NCBI GenBank assembly: GCA_016800925.1
Contig: JABCPU010000208.1
Coordinates: 54,338 to 118,337 of the forward strand
Direction: 5' to 3'
Source: Suillus spraguei
Lineage: Eukaryota > Basidiomycota > Agaricomycetes > Boletales > Suillaceae
Length of the DNA: 64,000 nt
Below, one piece after another: positions 12,242 to 22,861 of the stretch. Numbering within the stretch: position 1 is the stretch's first letter; the number at the start of each line of letters is the position of its first letter. The position numbers and the translations under genes were made by a program. Below the pieces are notes generated by a model that worked only from the letters and a program-made list of their open reading frames with translations, was not told where the DNA came from and searched no databases.

Positions 12242-13174
12242 TGTAAAGATACAATCTAGCCTGGGCTGTAGATAAACCACGGCCTAAACTAGTATGCGAG
12301 TCTTGCGCTCTACCTAGTCTGCTTCACTTGCAAAGGCAAGAACATTCGACCCTAAAGGGAATGCTAAGTTAATATAGTTTGATATTGTCCAACCTGTGGT
12401 GTGAGAATGCCATTGGAGGTAGCAAGACGCTAGCGGTGACTTCCAGTCTGTGGGAAACTTGTGGTAAAACTAGCAGTAAGCGTGGGAATGTGGTAGGCAA
12501 GCGGTAGCGTGAACAGTAAAACTGTGGTAGTACAAGCGGTAAAACTGCGGTAAGCGTGGGAACTCCTGTGGTAAAACAAGCGGTAGTGTAGCGGTGAAGC
12601 GTGAGAAAGCAGTAGCGCTAGCGGTGAAGCATGGGAAAGCAGGTAAGAGCGGTAGTGCATGCAGCAGTAAGGCAATTCTAAGGGAAACAGTGACTTCAGT
12701 AAAGGACTTTATTTCATAGTGACAGTAGTGGTGACCATTCCTAAGTACTGTGTGTACTATAGGAGGGAAGTAAGGAACAAGTACAGGTACCTAGGAATTT
12801 TATATGAAAGGAATAGCAACGGAAATGGAAGGGATAGGATAAACATGCAGCAGACATGTAATAAGACTGCACTACAGTTTACAAAACATCACGTACCAGT
12901 GAGACTGGATGGACATAGGACGGACGGTGAATCTTGCTTGTGGATGCCTAATGGGTTCGCGGAGATTGCCGAAGACCACTGCTTCATAGGAAAGTTGCCG
13001 TAGTACAGCCATTAAGCTGCAACAAGGCTTCCAGAGTGCGGAACGATACCGTTAGATAGGGGTAAACACATGGTAAAGTAGGACAGTGAAGCCGAAGGGT
13101 AAGGATAATGATAGCCATGTGACACCTATATGAAAATGTGCCATTTCAAGCTCAGCGTGAGTTTGTTCGTCACA
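12242..13174 (+). repeat. solo LtrF copy 2 (933 bp)
   Basis: TGTAAAGATACAATC...GTCACA, flanked by ACAG and ACGG (3 of 4 match). Holds an array of short AGCGGTAA/GTGGGAA motifs at ~12430-12660. Removal rejoins the GypB linker (Asn-Gly-Pro-Pro-Gly). Confidence 0.75.
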
Positions 13175-13996
13175 ACGGACCCCCAGGTTTAAAACCCATT
13201 GAGGATGATGAAGATGACCTCCCCAACTTTAACAAGTACGAGGATGTCTAGGTTGGCAACACCCAGATATGCCAGAAGGTGGACGACATTGCCACCTACC
13301 CCCTGACCGATGATGAAGTGCTCATCGAGTACTCCCCCAACATGACCTCTGTACGCATCATCGAGAACCTTGACCTCAACACCCTGCTTACTCGAGATGG
13401 GACCTCAAAGAATGAAATGAATTGCATGAGCAAACCTCTGTGAAACATCTGGATCCTGGAAGCCTCCACAGATCTTGTCAAGACGAGCAACAAAGCTCAA
13501 GAATTCACCATTGAGACGAACCAAGTGAAGATAAAGAAAACATTTGAGGAACTCATCCCCTCATACCTCCACAACTTTGCCAACATCTTCGCAAAAGACG
13601 GGCTTAACCAGCTCCCCCCATCTCAACCTGGAGTCGACCATCAGATTGAAACGAAGCCCAGTTTCATTCCGAAGAGCTCTAGGGCATAGCCCCTCTCCCC
13701 GAAGGAAATGGAGGCTGTCAAAGCCTTTCTTGATGAACACCTGAAGAAAGACTTCATCCAACCTTTGAAGTCCCCTCAGGCCTCCGGTTTCTTCTTTATT
13801 GGAAAGAAAGACCGGTCACTTCGACCCTGTCAAGACTACCGGTACATTAATGAATGGACCATGAAGAACGCCTATCCACTTCCCCTCATTCTGCCTCTCA
13901 TCATCAAACTTCAAGGCACGAAATACTTCATGAAGATGGACATCCAATCAGGATACAACAATATCCTGATTCACCCTGATGACTGCTGGAAAGCGG

Positions 13997-14910
13997 TGTA
14001 AAGATACAATCTAGCCTGGGCTGTAGATGAACCACGGCCTAAACTAGTATGCGAGTCTTGCACTCCATCTAGTCTGCTTCACTTGCAAAGCAAGAGCGTT
14101 CGACCCTAAAGGGAATGCTAAGTTAATATAGTTTGATAATGCCCAACCTGTGGTGCATGGCTGCCGTCGGAGGTAGCAAGATGCTAGCGGTGACCTCTGG
14201 TCCGTGGGAAACTAGCGGTAATACTAGCGGTAAGCACGGGAAAGTGGTAACAAGCGGTAGCGAAAGTGGTAAAACTATGGTAGTGCATGTGGTAAAACTG
14301 CGGTATGGCGTGGGAAACTGGCGGTAAAACAAGCGGTGAAGCATAGCGATGAAGTGTGGGAAAGCGTAGCGCAGGAAAGCGGTAATGAGATGAGCGGTGG
14401 TGCATGCAGCAGTAAAGCAATTCTTAAGAGACAGTAACTTCGGCGAAAGACTTTATTCCGTTAGAGACAGTGGTAGTGACTATTCCTAAGTACCGTGTGT
14501 ACCATAGGGGGAAAGTAAAAGTACTGGAATGTGCGAAGAGTCCTTTTTAACATGTACTGTGAACGGCCAGAATACATAGCAAGAACGGTAGCGAGATAGT
14601 GATATTTAGCTAAGAGGCACGCAGCGAGCAAGCAGTGTCATGGAAGGTAAGGTAAGTCTTGCCGTAGCTTTGGTAATGGCAGAAAAAAATATGCTACGCA
14701 CCAATGGATCTTAGATGGAAATGGAATGGACAGGAGGACATCAGTAGCGAGATTCAGTAAGGGGCAAGGATCCATGGAGCAAAAACAGTACCGGCGAAGT
14801 GAAAAGGGGTAATGCTCGCTATAGGGGATTTCTCAGTAGCCGCTGTAGACAGTAATGAGACACTTGTGTAAAACAGCACTTTCATGGTCAGCATGACTTT
14901 GTTTGCTACA
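13997..14910 (+). repeat. LtrF copy 3 (914 bp), mismatched flanks
   Basis: TGTAAAGATACAATC...TTTGCTACA. The left flank is GypB RT and the right flank is the inside of an inverted LtrF, so the 4-bp flanks GCGG/CCGG do not come from a simple insertion. Carries the AGCGGTAA motif array at ~14185-14400. Confidence 0.7.
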
Positions 14911-16580
14911 CCGGTTTCGCTATGTATTCCGGTCACTCATGGTACATGTTAAAAGGACTTGTCACACATACCAGTACTTTTACTTCCCTCCTATAGTACA
15001 AATGGTACTTAGGAATAGTCACCACTACTGTCTCTAATGGAATAAAATCTTTTACCGAAGTCACTGTCTCTTAAGAGTTGCTTTACTGCTGCATGCACCA
15101 CCACTCTTTACTGCTTTCCTGCACTTCACCACTTGCACTACTGCTTTCTCATGCTTCACTGCTCCTTCACCGCTTGTTTTACCGCCACTTTCCCACGCTC
15201 TACTGCAGTTTTACTGCTTGCACTACCACAGTTTTACTGCTTGTGCTACCGCTTCTTCACCGCTGTAAAGATACAACCTAGCTTGGGCTGTAGATAAACC
15301 ACTGCCTAAACTAGTATGTTAGTCTTGCGCTCAGTCTAGTCTGCTTCACTTGTAAGAACAAGAGCGTTCGACCCTAAAGGGGGATGCCTATTTAGTATGG
15401 TCAAGTTCGAGTCTAACTTATTTGCGAAACAAGTGTCGTGGTCAGCGGTAAGTTGCCACAGTCAGCGATAATACCACTGGAACTAGCGTCGTGAGTAGCG
15501 GTGCTACCATCATTGAGATAAGGTCAGTAACAGTAGCGTTGAATGAGTGATGTCGAGCGGTGGTCTCAGCAGTAGCAGTAAGGTTGCGAGCGGTGCAAAG
15601 AAACAGTAAAGAAGTCCATGGTACTTTCAGCAGTAAAGTAGCAGTTCATGGGAAGTTCAGTCAAAGTAACAGTCGAAAGTCCAGTGGTATGCCAGCGGTA
15701 ATGGAGAACAAGCGTGATGTATTAACGAGCAATAAGGAAACTTTAAAGACTATGTCCACTACTGGGTAGATCCAGAGCTAGACAATAATCCTGACCTATA
15801 GTACGTGCAATGGGGTAAAATCAGGTACTGTATCGTGTGGGGTACACGGTGCTTATATCCTAAATTGTATGTACTCGGAATACTCTAGGCAAGATCAGTA
15901 GCACTGGAGTGTAGTAACCGCTGTAAGTAAACATAGCGTGAGGCGCTGTGGCATGAGGCAACATGTAATAAGGCTTGCCGTGGAATCAGTGATAACAAAC
16001 AGAAAACAAACTACGCACCAAATGGAGCTATGCGGACGTGGCAAGGACATGGGAGGACATCAGTTCGTGAAACGTGGTGTGGCAGTTGGTACGGTTGTGC
16101 GGTAAGCGTGGGATACCGCCGGTACTGCTAAAGGGGTAAGATGGCCAAGGACAAGTGGTAACTCCTGTAGACGTGAGATGAGTGTCAAAATATGGGGTTT
16201 TAAGCCCAGCACCAATATGTTCATTACACCGCTTTACCATGCTTACCACTAGTTTTACTGCCACTTTCTCATGGTTTACTGCTTGCACTACTGCTTCTTC
16301 ACCACTTTCCTGTGCTTACCACTAGTTTTACCGCTGCTTTCTCATGGTTTACTGCTACCTTACCACTACTTTCCCATGGAGTGGAGGTCACCACTAGCAT
16401 CTTGCTACCTCCGGCAACAGTCTCACACCACAGGCTAGGTATTATTGAACTATACTAACTAGCATTCCCTTTAGGGTCGAATGCTCTTGCTTGCAAGTGA
16501 AGCAGACTAGACGGAGTGCAAGACTCATATATAGGCTTGGTGGTAGTTCACTACAGTCCAGGCCAGATTGTATCTTTACA
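14911..16580 (-). repeat. inverted LtrF copy 4, 5'-truncated, split by copy 5
   Basis: 14911..15263 plus 16229..16580 together form most of one LtrF on the minus strand, ending GATTGTATCTTTACA at 16580. The left ~340 bp are missing. The right flank is the GypC integrase. The pyrimidine-rich stretches (TTTTACCGCT and similar) are the complement of the AGCGGTAA array. Confidence 0.65.
15264..16228 (+). repeat. solo LtrF copy 5 (965 bp) nested in copy 4
   Basis: TGTAAAGATACAACC...TTCATTACA with a perfect 4-bp duplication CCGC (15260..15263 and 16229..16232). Clear LTR-into-LTR nesting. Confidence 0.8.
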
Positions 16581-17956
16581 CCAGCTACCTGGAATGGTGT
16601 ATGTTATGCAAAGAGAACACTAGGACCCTTAGCACATTCATCTTCGAAGAGCTACTGTGTCAGTGGGGACCTATCACCAAGATTGTTACTGACAATGGAC
16701 CAGCATTTGTTGCAGCAGTAGAAGACCTAGCTAACTGGTATGGGATTCACCCTATACACATCTCTCCATACAACTTGCAAGCCAACGGCATTGTTGAGTA
16801 GTATCATTATGATGTCCAGGAGGCCATCATGAAAAGTTGTGAAGGGGATGAGTCTCGCTGGTATTAGGCTGCTGTGACAGACAAACTCAGGCTGGGCTTA
16901 AAAGAGTAGTTTTTGCAGGATATCTCTTACCTAGACTTTCCTTACCTTAGGTCCCCACTTTTGCTGATTACATAAGAACCTTACTTTGCACCTTACCTTC
17001 ACCTGTCTTGACACCACTTCACCACTAGTAGTAGCAGTCTGAGACTTACTGTTATACTGATCATTTTACTACTCTTCTGAGCTCTGAGCCTTGCACCAGA
17101 AACCCTTGGGTTGAATAGCAGCTAGGCAGCATTCAACATATATCTGCACCCCAGCAGAGTTGTGTTTCCCACACTGCTCATATGGTCTTGTGGGCTGAGC
17201 ATGGCACTATTCATCATGATACAGGACTAATGCCATATCTTATGGTTCACAGCATTAAGCCAATCTTTCTGTTTGATCTTGCTGAAAGTGTTACAGTTGT
17301 ACGTGCCCCTATTCATTTTCTCATCTCCTTTACTTTGTATATTACATAACGTGACTCTGACTCATATGCTCAACGCATCTGTACTATAGTTGCCTTCCTT
17401 CTTTGGATACGCACATACATTCTCACATCTCTTTTGGTCCGTGCGCACATATTGGCCTATTTAAGCACATTGTACTACGCTTGTATACTTTACTTTAATC
17501 TTACTGGGTTTTACCTGGAACATCCTTCGCTTAGGTCTCCAACCTAAGTCATCTTGAATCGTCTCTAAGTCTAAGCACTCCTTAGCCTTAGTCTCTATTC
17601 TCGCAGAACCTCTTAGACTTGTCTTTGAGGTCAAACCCTTGATAGTACTTGGAACACGTTCCTTGTACTTTCACCTTGTCTTCTTTTAGACATTGTAGAA
17701 CTTCCCAGCAGACCATCTGTGTCTTTTCACTGTCGCTGGTGATGCCACCCCAGTTCATAACAGAAAGTAGCTTTCTAGTGGACCTACCTGGTCAAGAGAC
17801 ATTCACTACTACTGACCTCATCACTTACCACATGTGGCAGTCACAGATGTGGCAAGAAGATCTCTGCAGTATCAAAGACAAGGTTACCAAGGCAAGGCTT
17901 AAATCAGTGCAGCAATTTGAATGCCATTATGGCTTCACTATCAAAGACTATGACTC
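16581..17956 (+). pseudogene. GypC: integrase fragment of another retrotransposon, split by a solo LTR
   Basis: 16581..17288 and 17768..17956. The integrase core reads YTSYLEWCMLC..., then IVTDNGPAFVAAVEDLANWYGI and ISPYNLQANGIVE. The two catalytic acids visible are Asp of TDNGP and Glu of GIVE. TAG follows at 16799, and further in-frame stops occur. After the solo GypA LTR the frame goes on with FLVDLPGQETFTTTDLI and QSQMWQEDL, the usual linker after such integrases. The core differs from GypA (SDRGPQF, QTERLNQ), so this is a separate family. The upstream pol is gone, replaced by the LtrF complex. Confidence 0.75.
17289..17762 (+). repeat. solo GypA LTR (474 bp)
   Basis: TGTTACAG...CATAACA with a perfect 5-bp duplication GAAAG (17284..17288 and 17763..17767). 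Contains the TATTTAAG box and the ACTTTAATCTT start motif. Left by recombination between the two LTRs of an element inserted in the GypC integrase. Confidence 0.93.
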
Positions 17957-18245
17957 ATTCTTAGAGGTCCCATCTCATGTGAGTGGGGTGTCAAGGTCAA
18001 GGTTCTCGATGATGCACACAAAGGTCACATTAGAGGAGTACTCAATGAGCACTTCATCATCAGTTAAGGGGTAGGCAGCAATGTCATCCACCTTTTGGCA
18101 CATCTTGGTGTTGCCAACCCATACGTCCTCATACTTGTTGAAGTTGGGGAAGTCATCTTCATCATCTTCAATGGGCTTCAGGCCTGGTGGGCCACTTTTC
18201 TTTTTCTTCTTCTTCTTCTTCTTCTTCTTCTTCTTCTTCTTTTCA
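17957..18245 (-). pseudogene. GypB-like pol scrap (protease-RT linker)
   Basis: Minus-strand reading GPPGLKPIEDDEDDFPNFN...KYEDVWVGN...LTDDEVLIEY is the same linker as GypB at 13175-13400, but here without the TAG. It ends abruptly at both sides. Upstream in the same frame is a run of about 15 lysines encoded by the adjacent CTT repeat. Confidence 0.7.
18198..18243 (+). repeat. (CTT)n microsatellite
   Basis: About 14 CTT units, read as AAG (Lys) on the minus strand within the GypB-like scrap. GypB has a Lys/Asn-rich stretch at this place, so the repeat probably grew from lysine codons. Confidence 0.85.
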
Positions 18246-19113
18246 GCAACTCTCTGGTCCAAACCAACCAAGGCATTTATCAAGTTAATTCTAAGCAAGC
18301 CTGCTGGGTATGTGGAGGCCACCATAGAAATGGCAGGCACTACAGTAAAATATGCCACTGATACACCATTGAGCTTGCTCAACAGTGAGGAGTCGGATGA
18401 GGATGAGCAAGCTATGATTTGTGAGCATGGAATGAATCATCCAGGCTTACTCTTACTGACAACTGGGCCCCTGCTGCAGGATATTATTTTTGTGGCCATA
18501 GCCATTCAATTCACACTGGAAACATTGTCATTAATCTTCCCCTGCTACTGCATAGTATGTCTCACTGCTGCCAGTCATGTTTTCCATCATTTTCTGTTGC
18601 ATTCACTTTTTGCTCAAATTATCGCTTAATCTTACACTTATCATGCTTTCTATGTATGCTCTTTTTCCATTATGCTGTTTTTTTTTAAAGTGCAATAAGC
18701 ATGAAATAAGTGAAAATCCAGATGAAAAGTGGGCTCAATTAAATGGCTCACACAAATGACTTATATGTCCCTTTTCACATAATTAAGTGACAAATAAAGT
18801 AAGATAAGCAACCGGTAGTTTTCCTGATGTGGTACCTATCTCGGATCCTTCGGATTCCAACACGTACACCATACATAAAGCATACATACACATACGATAG
18901 GTAAGCCCCCCGCGAAAAGGGCTATGTCCGACATAAGGTCTTCGACCCCAAAGGACAATAAAATCAAATTTTTACATTGCAAGAGGTCAAGAAGGTTTGA
19001 GCTTCGCGTCGGCTTGACAGGAGCCGACATCTCAGCTTAGCTACTGCGGCCTAATTTCGCGAACCTTCGGTTATCGTACTAGCTCTAAAAACTTTACTTC
19101 AAGTTGTCCAATC
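18246..19113. other. no confident gene
   Basis: A short plus-strand reading CWVCGGHHRNGRHYSKIC near 18305 resembles a zinc knuckle-like pattern, but stops follow at once. No other protein signature. The stretch 18800-19100 is the 3' flank of the hydrolase gene. Confidence 0.4.
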
Positions 19114-19996
19114 TTACTCTTCCATATTCCTTAGCGCTTCTTCCACAATCACTTCCGGGAATTCGTACTGTATCCAGTGCGAGGAATTTGGAACAATCAC
19201 TGTTCTAACGTCTTTTAATTTGGCGGCAGTCTCCAGCTTTGAAGAACCATTAGTTCGTAGATCTGCAACCAACACCGTCAACGCGGCAGTAGCAGGCCTA
19301 TCAGCGAACAAATGCGAGAATGACCATGGCACGTTTCCCTGTCACGGTAACAATCAAAATATCAGTGCCGCTCGTTCCAGAATGCTACTCGCAAACAAGC
19401 ACTGACATCCCTATGATCACTAAAGTTTGTTTCCCTGCCGATCTGGGTCCCCAGCCATCTCCAAATAGCATCCTGTCTCGTCCACAGAGGATTCAAAGCC
19501 ATATGATCTTCTACTGTGACACGGGCATCGTCCAAAACTGTGACTTTCCGAATCGCCATCTGCTCAGCAGTGATCTCCAGAGATGAATCGATGATCACTA
19601 CTGAAGTAGGCCGAGTTTTTGGTAGGTACTTGAGAAGAGATAATACCACGAGCCCGCCCATTGAATGGCCAATGACTATATCATACTCAGTAGCTTGAAG
19701 GTAAGGCAAGAGGTCATCTGCCAATGTCTGGACTCGAAAGTCAGCTCCAGGCATCCTGAGAGCATGTCCAAGAAGGTTCGGAGCGACGACCAAGTATCCT
19801 ACAATGTTATCACACATCGATAAGCGCTGTCAAAAGACTTGAGTGAAGAAGACTCACCTTTGGCTGCTAGCATCGATCCAACACGGTGGAACGTGTGTGA
19901 AGACGAATTTGAACCATGTATGAGGAGTGCTCTCTTGCTTGCGATAGGGGATCCCCACTGACATGCAGACGGGACAGTAGTACTGGCGTAGCCCAT
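19114..19996 (-). CDS. alpha/beta-hydrolase fold protein (251 aa)
   Basis: Exons 19858..19996, 19407..19798 and 19114..19338; introns of 59 nt (GTGAGT/TGTAG) and 68 nt (GTCAGT/ACAG). The total is 756 nt, in frame, ATG to stop. The fold signs are in order: oxyanion-loop region RALLIHGSNSSSHTF (HG motif), the strand GYLVVAPNLLGHA, nucleophile elbow VIGHSMGGLV with the catalytic Ser, and the C-terminal His in NSSHWIQYEFP. The family (AB hydrolase_1) includes esterases and epoxide hydrolases; the substrate cannot be told. There is no signal peptide, so it is probably intracellular. A decayed tandem copy lies just upstream at 20432..21215. The start is the first ATG that gives an open exon 1; a further upstream exon is possible. 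Confidence 0.8.
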
Positions 19997-20431
19997 GCCA
20001 ATCTATTAGCAAGGCTCTCCTCGGAAGTTCCCATGCCTGCCCGTACGTAAATGAACTCAAGCGTCAACTTATTCGAGAATCACTGGCAGCGACCGGAAAC
20101 GGAATTTGATTTCATAATAGACACCGCTCCGAGGTCATAAAATTATATGACAGGCGGTATACTACAGGTCTCAAACTAGACTCCTATATGGACAAATGCA
20201 ATCAGATGCTGTACAAAATCTCCTGCAGTGACTTGTAACATAGCGCAACGCAACCGCCTGTAGTTCAATCTCCTCCCTCCTCCAGATATCAACCCGGTTT
20301 TCGCAAAATGCAGTAACGAATTTACGAGACCGTCATCGACAAACTATTGCACTGCCAGTGCGAATTCCATAGCTGGCAACAAAATATAATTATGCAAATG
20401 AACGTAGTAAAAATCTTTTGCATTGACCTAC
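19997..20431. other. upstream region of hydrolase, itself duplicated
   Basis: No gene seen. Pieces such as CATAAAATTATATG..CAGGCGG recur at about 21357-21420 upstream of the pseudogene copy, so the duplication included 5' flanking DNA. Confidence 0.55.
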
Positions 20432-21215
20432 TCTTCAACATTCCTCAGCGCCTCCTCAATAATCACTTCCGGGAATTCGTACTGCGAACAATCACTGTTT
20501 TAACGTCTTTGAATTTTTCGACAACATCCAGTTTCGAAGACCCATTAATTCGCGGATCTGCGAGCAAAACCGTCAATGGGGTAGCAACAGGCTTGTCAGC
20601 GAATAAATGCGAGAATGTCCATGGTACATTGCCTTGTAGCAATCCAAACCATCAGTACCGCTTTTTCTAAGACGCTACTCGCAAATGACTATTGACATCC
20701 CCATGATCATCAAAGTTGGTCGCTCTAGCGATTTGGCTCCCGAGCGATCTCCAAATAGCATCCTCTCTAGTCCCAGAGGATGCAATTCTATATGATCTTC
20801 TGGCGTGATTCGGACTCATCATCAATAACAATAACCTCCGCTCTCCGAGGTGGCGTTCAACTCCAGAAATGGATCGATGATAACTACTGAGGTAGGCCTG
20901 GTTTTTGGCAGGTACTTGAGAAGTGATAATGTCACGAGCCCACCCATTGAGTGGTCGATGATTATATCATACTCAGTGGCTTGAAGGTATGGTAAGAGGT
21001 CGTTTACCACTGTCTGGAGTCGAAGGTCGACTCCAGGTATCCTGAGAGCATGGAGCAACGACCAGGTATCTATAATCTTATCATATATCAATAAGCGCTA
21101 TAAAGACTGGAGCGAAGAAGACCTGCCTTTGGCTGCGAGTATCGATCCAACGCGGTGGAACGTATACGAAGACGAATTTAAAAACGTGGATAAGGAGTGC
21201 TCTTTTACTTGCAGA
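20432..21215 (-). pseudogene. decayed tandem copy of the alpha/beta-hydrolase
   Basis: All three exons can be aligned with 19114..19996: the RHS end near 20432-20640, the middle exon at 20822..21091 (YLQATEYDIIIDHSMGGLV, LPKTRPTSVVIID) and the first exon near 21120-21215. The middle exon lacks some residues. The elbow Gly before His-Ser is Asp, and deletions shift the frame around 20490, 20800 and 21050. The SHW histidine segment is lost. Not expected to make an active enzyme. Confidence 0.75.
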
Positions 21216-22672
21216 TGAGACATTGTAACATGTCGATTATGACGGATGATGGATGCGATTAGCTACTCGGAATTTCCCAGTGCCTACACGTAAATCGAAG
21301 AGACCTGGAACTCGACGTAAACTTATATTTGATGATCAGTGAACGCCGCTCCAAGGCCATAAAATTATATGGCAGGCGGAAATGAAGGTATACCATAGGT
21401 CTCGAACTAGACGTCAATGTCAGATGCAATATGCTGTTCAAGCGAAATATTCCTCCGCAGTGACTCCACAGCGCGTTTGCAGTTTAATGTCTCCAAAAAT
21501 ATCAGGTTGTCATAAAATGCAGCGACAACCTGACGAGCAACGTCGTTGTCGACATACCACGTCGAATCTATCGCACTGCGGAACCCCAAGAATTACATCG
21601 CTGCGGAAAGATGAAGCGCCACATTGATATCTGGTTCGTCATGCGCAGTAGTGGGACAGCTCGATAGGAAATTCGGAATGCAAACTCTGAATTCTGTAAC
21701 CAAGATAGGACAATGTCCACGATGGTAAACAGACCGTCGCGCATTGCAAAGGAAGACTCGAATGGTTATTTCCAATTCGGCATTCCGTAGCAGGCAAGGT
21801 GAAACCACTGGTTTAGACTAAACATATCGGACGAGGCTCCCTGAACTGTTGTTGGATCGCTATCAGTGAGGAATGTAAAAGACAGGATGGTGCCACCTCC
21901 CAGCAAAATTGTTTATCTCGGCGGCTTCACATAAAAGTTCCTTTCCTCCAACCGGAATTGCTCGACCAACGGTAATGAAGCGCCGCACTTTAAATACACG
22001 CTGTCTCGTGCAAATGAGTACCGCCAAAGTTGTGATGTAGGAGGAGACGTAAAAATAAAACAAATTACGGCTTTTCTTCGCATAAAGTCCCGGCTGCATG
22101 TAAGAAGTAGGGTGAAGCCAGCAGTAAAACACCAGATGCGTGAACAAGGGTTTATTAAATCCTTGAGAGCTTGAACTATGAGTCTGACGATACGAGTCCA
22201 AAGCTTGCGTAGCACGCTCTATGAAGGATTGAAACACTGATGATAGCTCGGAAACCTCCGCTAGCGGGATGTCAAGCGGAATGAAGATAATTGTCTCCCG
22301 TAATGTCGACCGTCCTATACAAGAATATGCTACACGTGTAAAAGTTACGAAGTAGATTATGACACGTGTGCATACCAAATCGCATAAACAAATGTCTTTA
22401 CTTGCTCTTTACTCCGCTGCAATAAAGCACTAATGACACAATGTTTCGTAGCCAGCGCGGGGTATTGGCTGGTTAAATGGTGTTGCGAACGTTGCAAAAC
22501 TGCAAACGGGGGTATTGGCACACTTCCAGAGTCGTTTGGGACGCGATTCTTTACTATGAGCTGGTGATCTGTGCTACGTGTCTTGTATTATCCCGCACAG
22601 ACCCGGGAAGTCCGTCTTGATACTGTACGGTATAGCTAGAGGGGCACGCACATGCGCTGTATTTCGAGAATC
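21216..22672. other. no confident gene
   Basis: 21260-21600 repeats the upstream region of the hydrolase. A 171-codon minus-strand frame at 21863..22378 shows no family signature I recognise, and its composition is not clearly coding. Confidence 0.4.
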
Positions 22673-22861
22673 TCAAACACACTTGTGACCACTGATACTG
22701 TTGCAGTAATGATTGAGTTCCGATTTTTTCTTGCTATCGTCGGCTTGGATCCAGGACTCGAGGGTTCCAGGCTCACTGCGGCCAGCGGCGGTGGCCAGCA
22801 CAGGGCTTAAATAAGCCAGCATGAAGACAAAGATAAATAGCAGCAGATATAGTAGCAGCAC
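22673..22861 (-). CDS. small hypothetical protein with N-terminal hydrophobic segment (62 aa)
   Basis: Begins MLLLYLLLFIFVFMLAYL, which would act as a signal peptide or membrane anchor, followed by a polar tail with two cysteines. No homologue recognised. It could be the first exon of a secreted protein or a chance frame; the upstream DNA shows no clear TATA box. Low confidence. Confidence 0.25.
   Translation of the reverse strand: MLLLYLLLFIFVFMLAYLSPVLATAAGRSEPGTLESWIQADDSKKKSELNHYCNSISGHKCV

Larger units (their letters stand above)
1151..13996 (+). mobile_element. GypB: old Ty3/gypsy retrotransposon, heavily interrupted and truncated
   Basis: Presumed 5' LTR 1151..2039, self-priming site, gag from 2223, then gag tail and pol pieces at 10485..11018, 11980..12241 and 13175..13996. 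Cutting out the inserted GypA (3086..10484) and the two solo LtrF copies (11019..11979, 12242..13174) gives a continuous gag/protease/RT reading, for example AMNPD joined to IDW. The element stops inside RT at 13996, where an LtrF copy begins, so its 3' half is missing. It carries several stops. The order of insertion is clear: GypB is the host, GypA and LtrF are the guests. The 5' boundary is inferred from TGTTAC at 1151 only, since no second LTR is present to compare. Confidence 0.75.
10485..13996 (+). pseudogene. GypB gag tail and pol remnants (protease, linker, start of RT)
   Basis: 10490..10621 is the Lys/Glu-rich gag tail ending EDF, TAG. The -1 frame opens at the same place and gives a protease with AIIDSGTGGSFID (~10750) and DILLRKPWLSAMNP (~10977). 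After the LtrF at 11019..11979 it goes on with IDWVCDAIALC and a Lys/Asn-rich stretch to 12241. After the LtrF at 12242..13174 it continues GPPGLKPIEDDEDDLPN. The RT N-terminal part follows: LPPSQPGVDHQIETKP, SGFFFIGKKD, RPCQDYRYINEW and KMDIQSGYNNILIHPDD, ending WKAV at 13996. RT is cut before its YxDD motif. There are stops at about 13248, 13441 and 13687. Confidence 0.8.

Noticed and set aside
13997..16580. One large TIR transposon with TGTAAAG...CTTTACA ends
   Set aside because: The same sequence occurs as single ~0.93-kb units with TG..CA ends and 4-bp duplications at 11019, 12242 and 15264, so the apparent TIRs are separate LTRs in opposite orientation.
21863..22378. 171-codon minus-strand frame
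   Set aside because: No recognisable domain, no splice structure, cysteine and rare-codon pattern not clearly coding.
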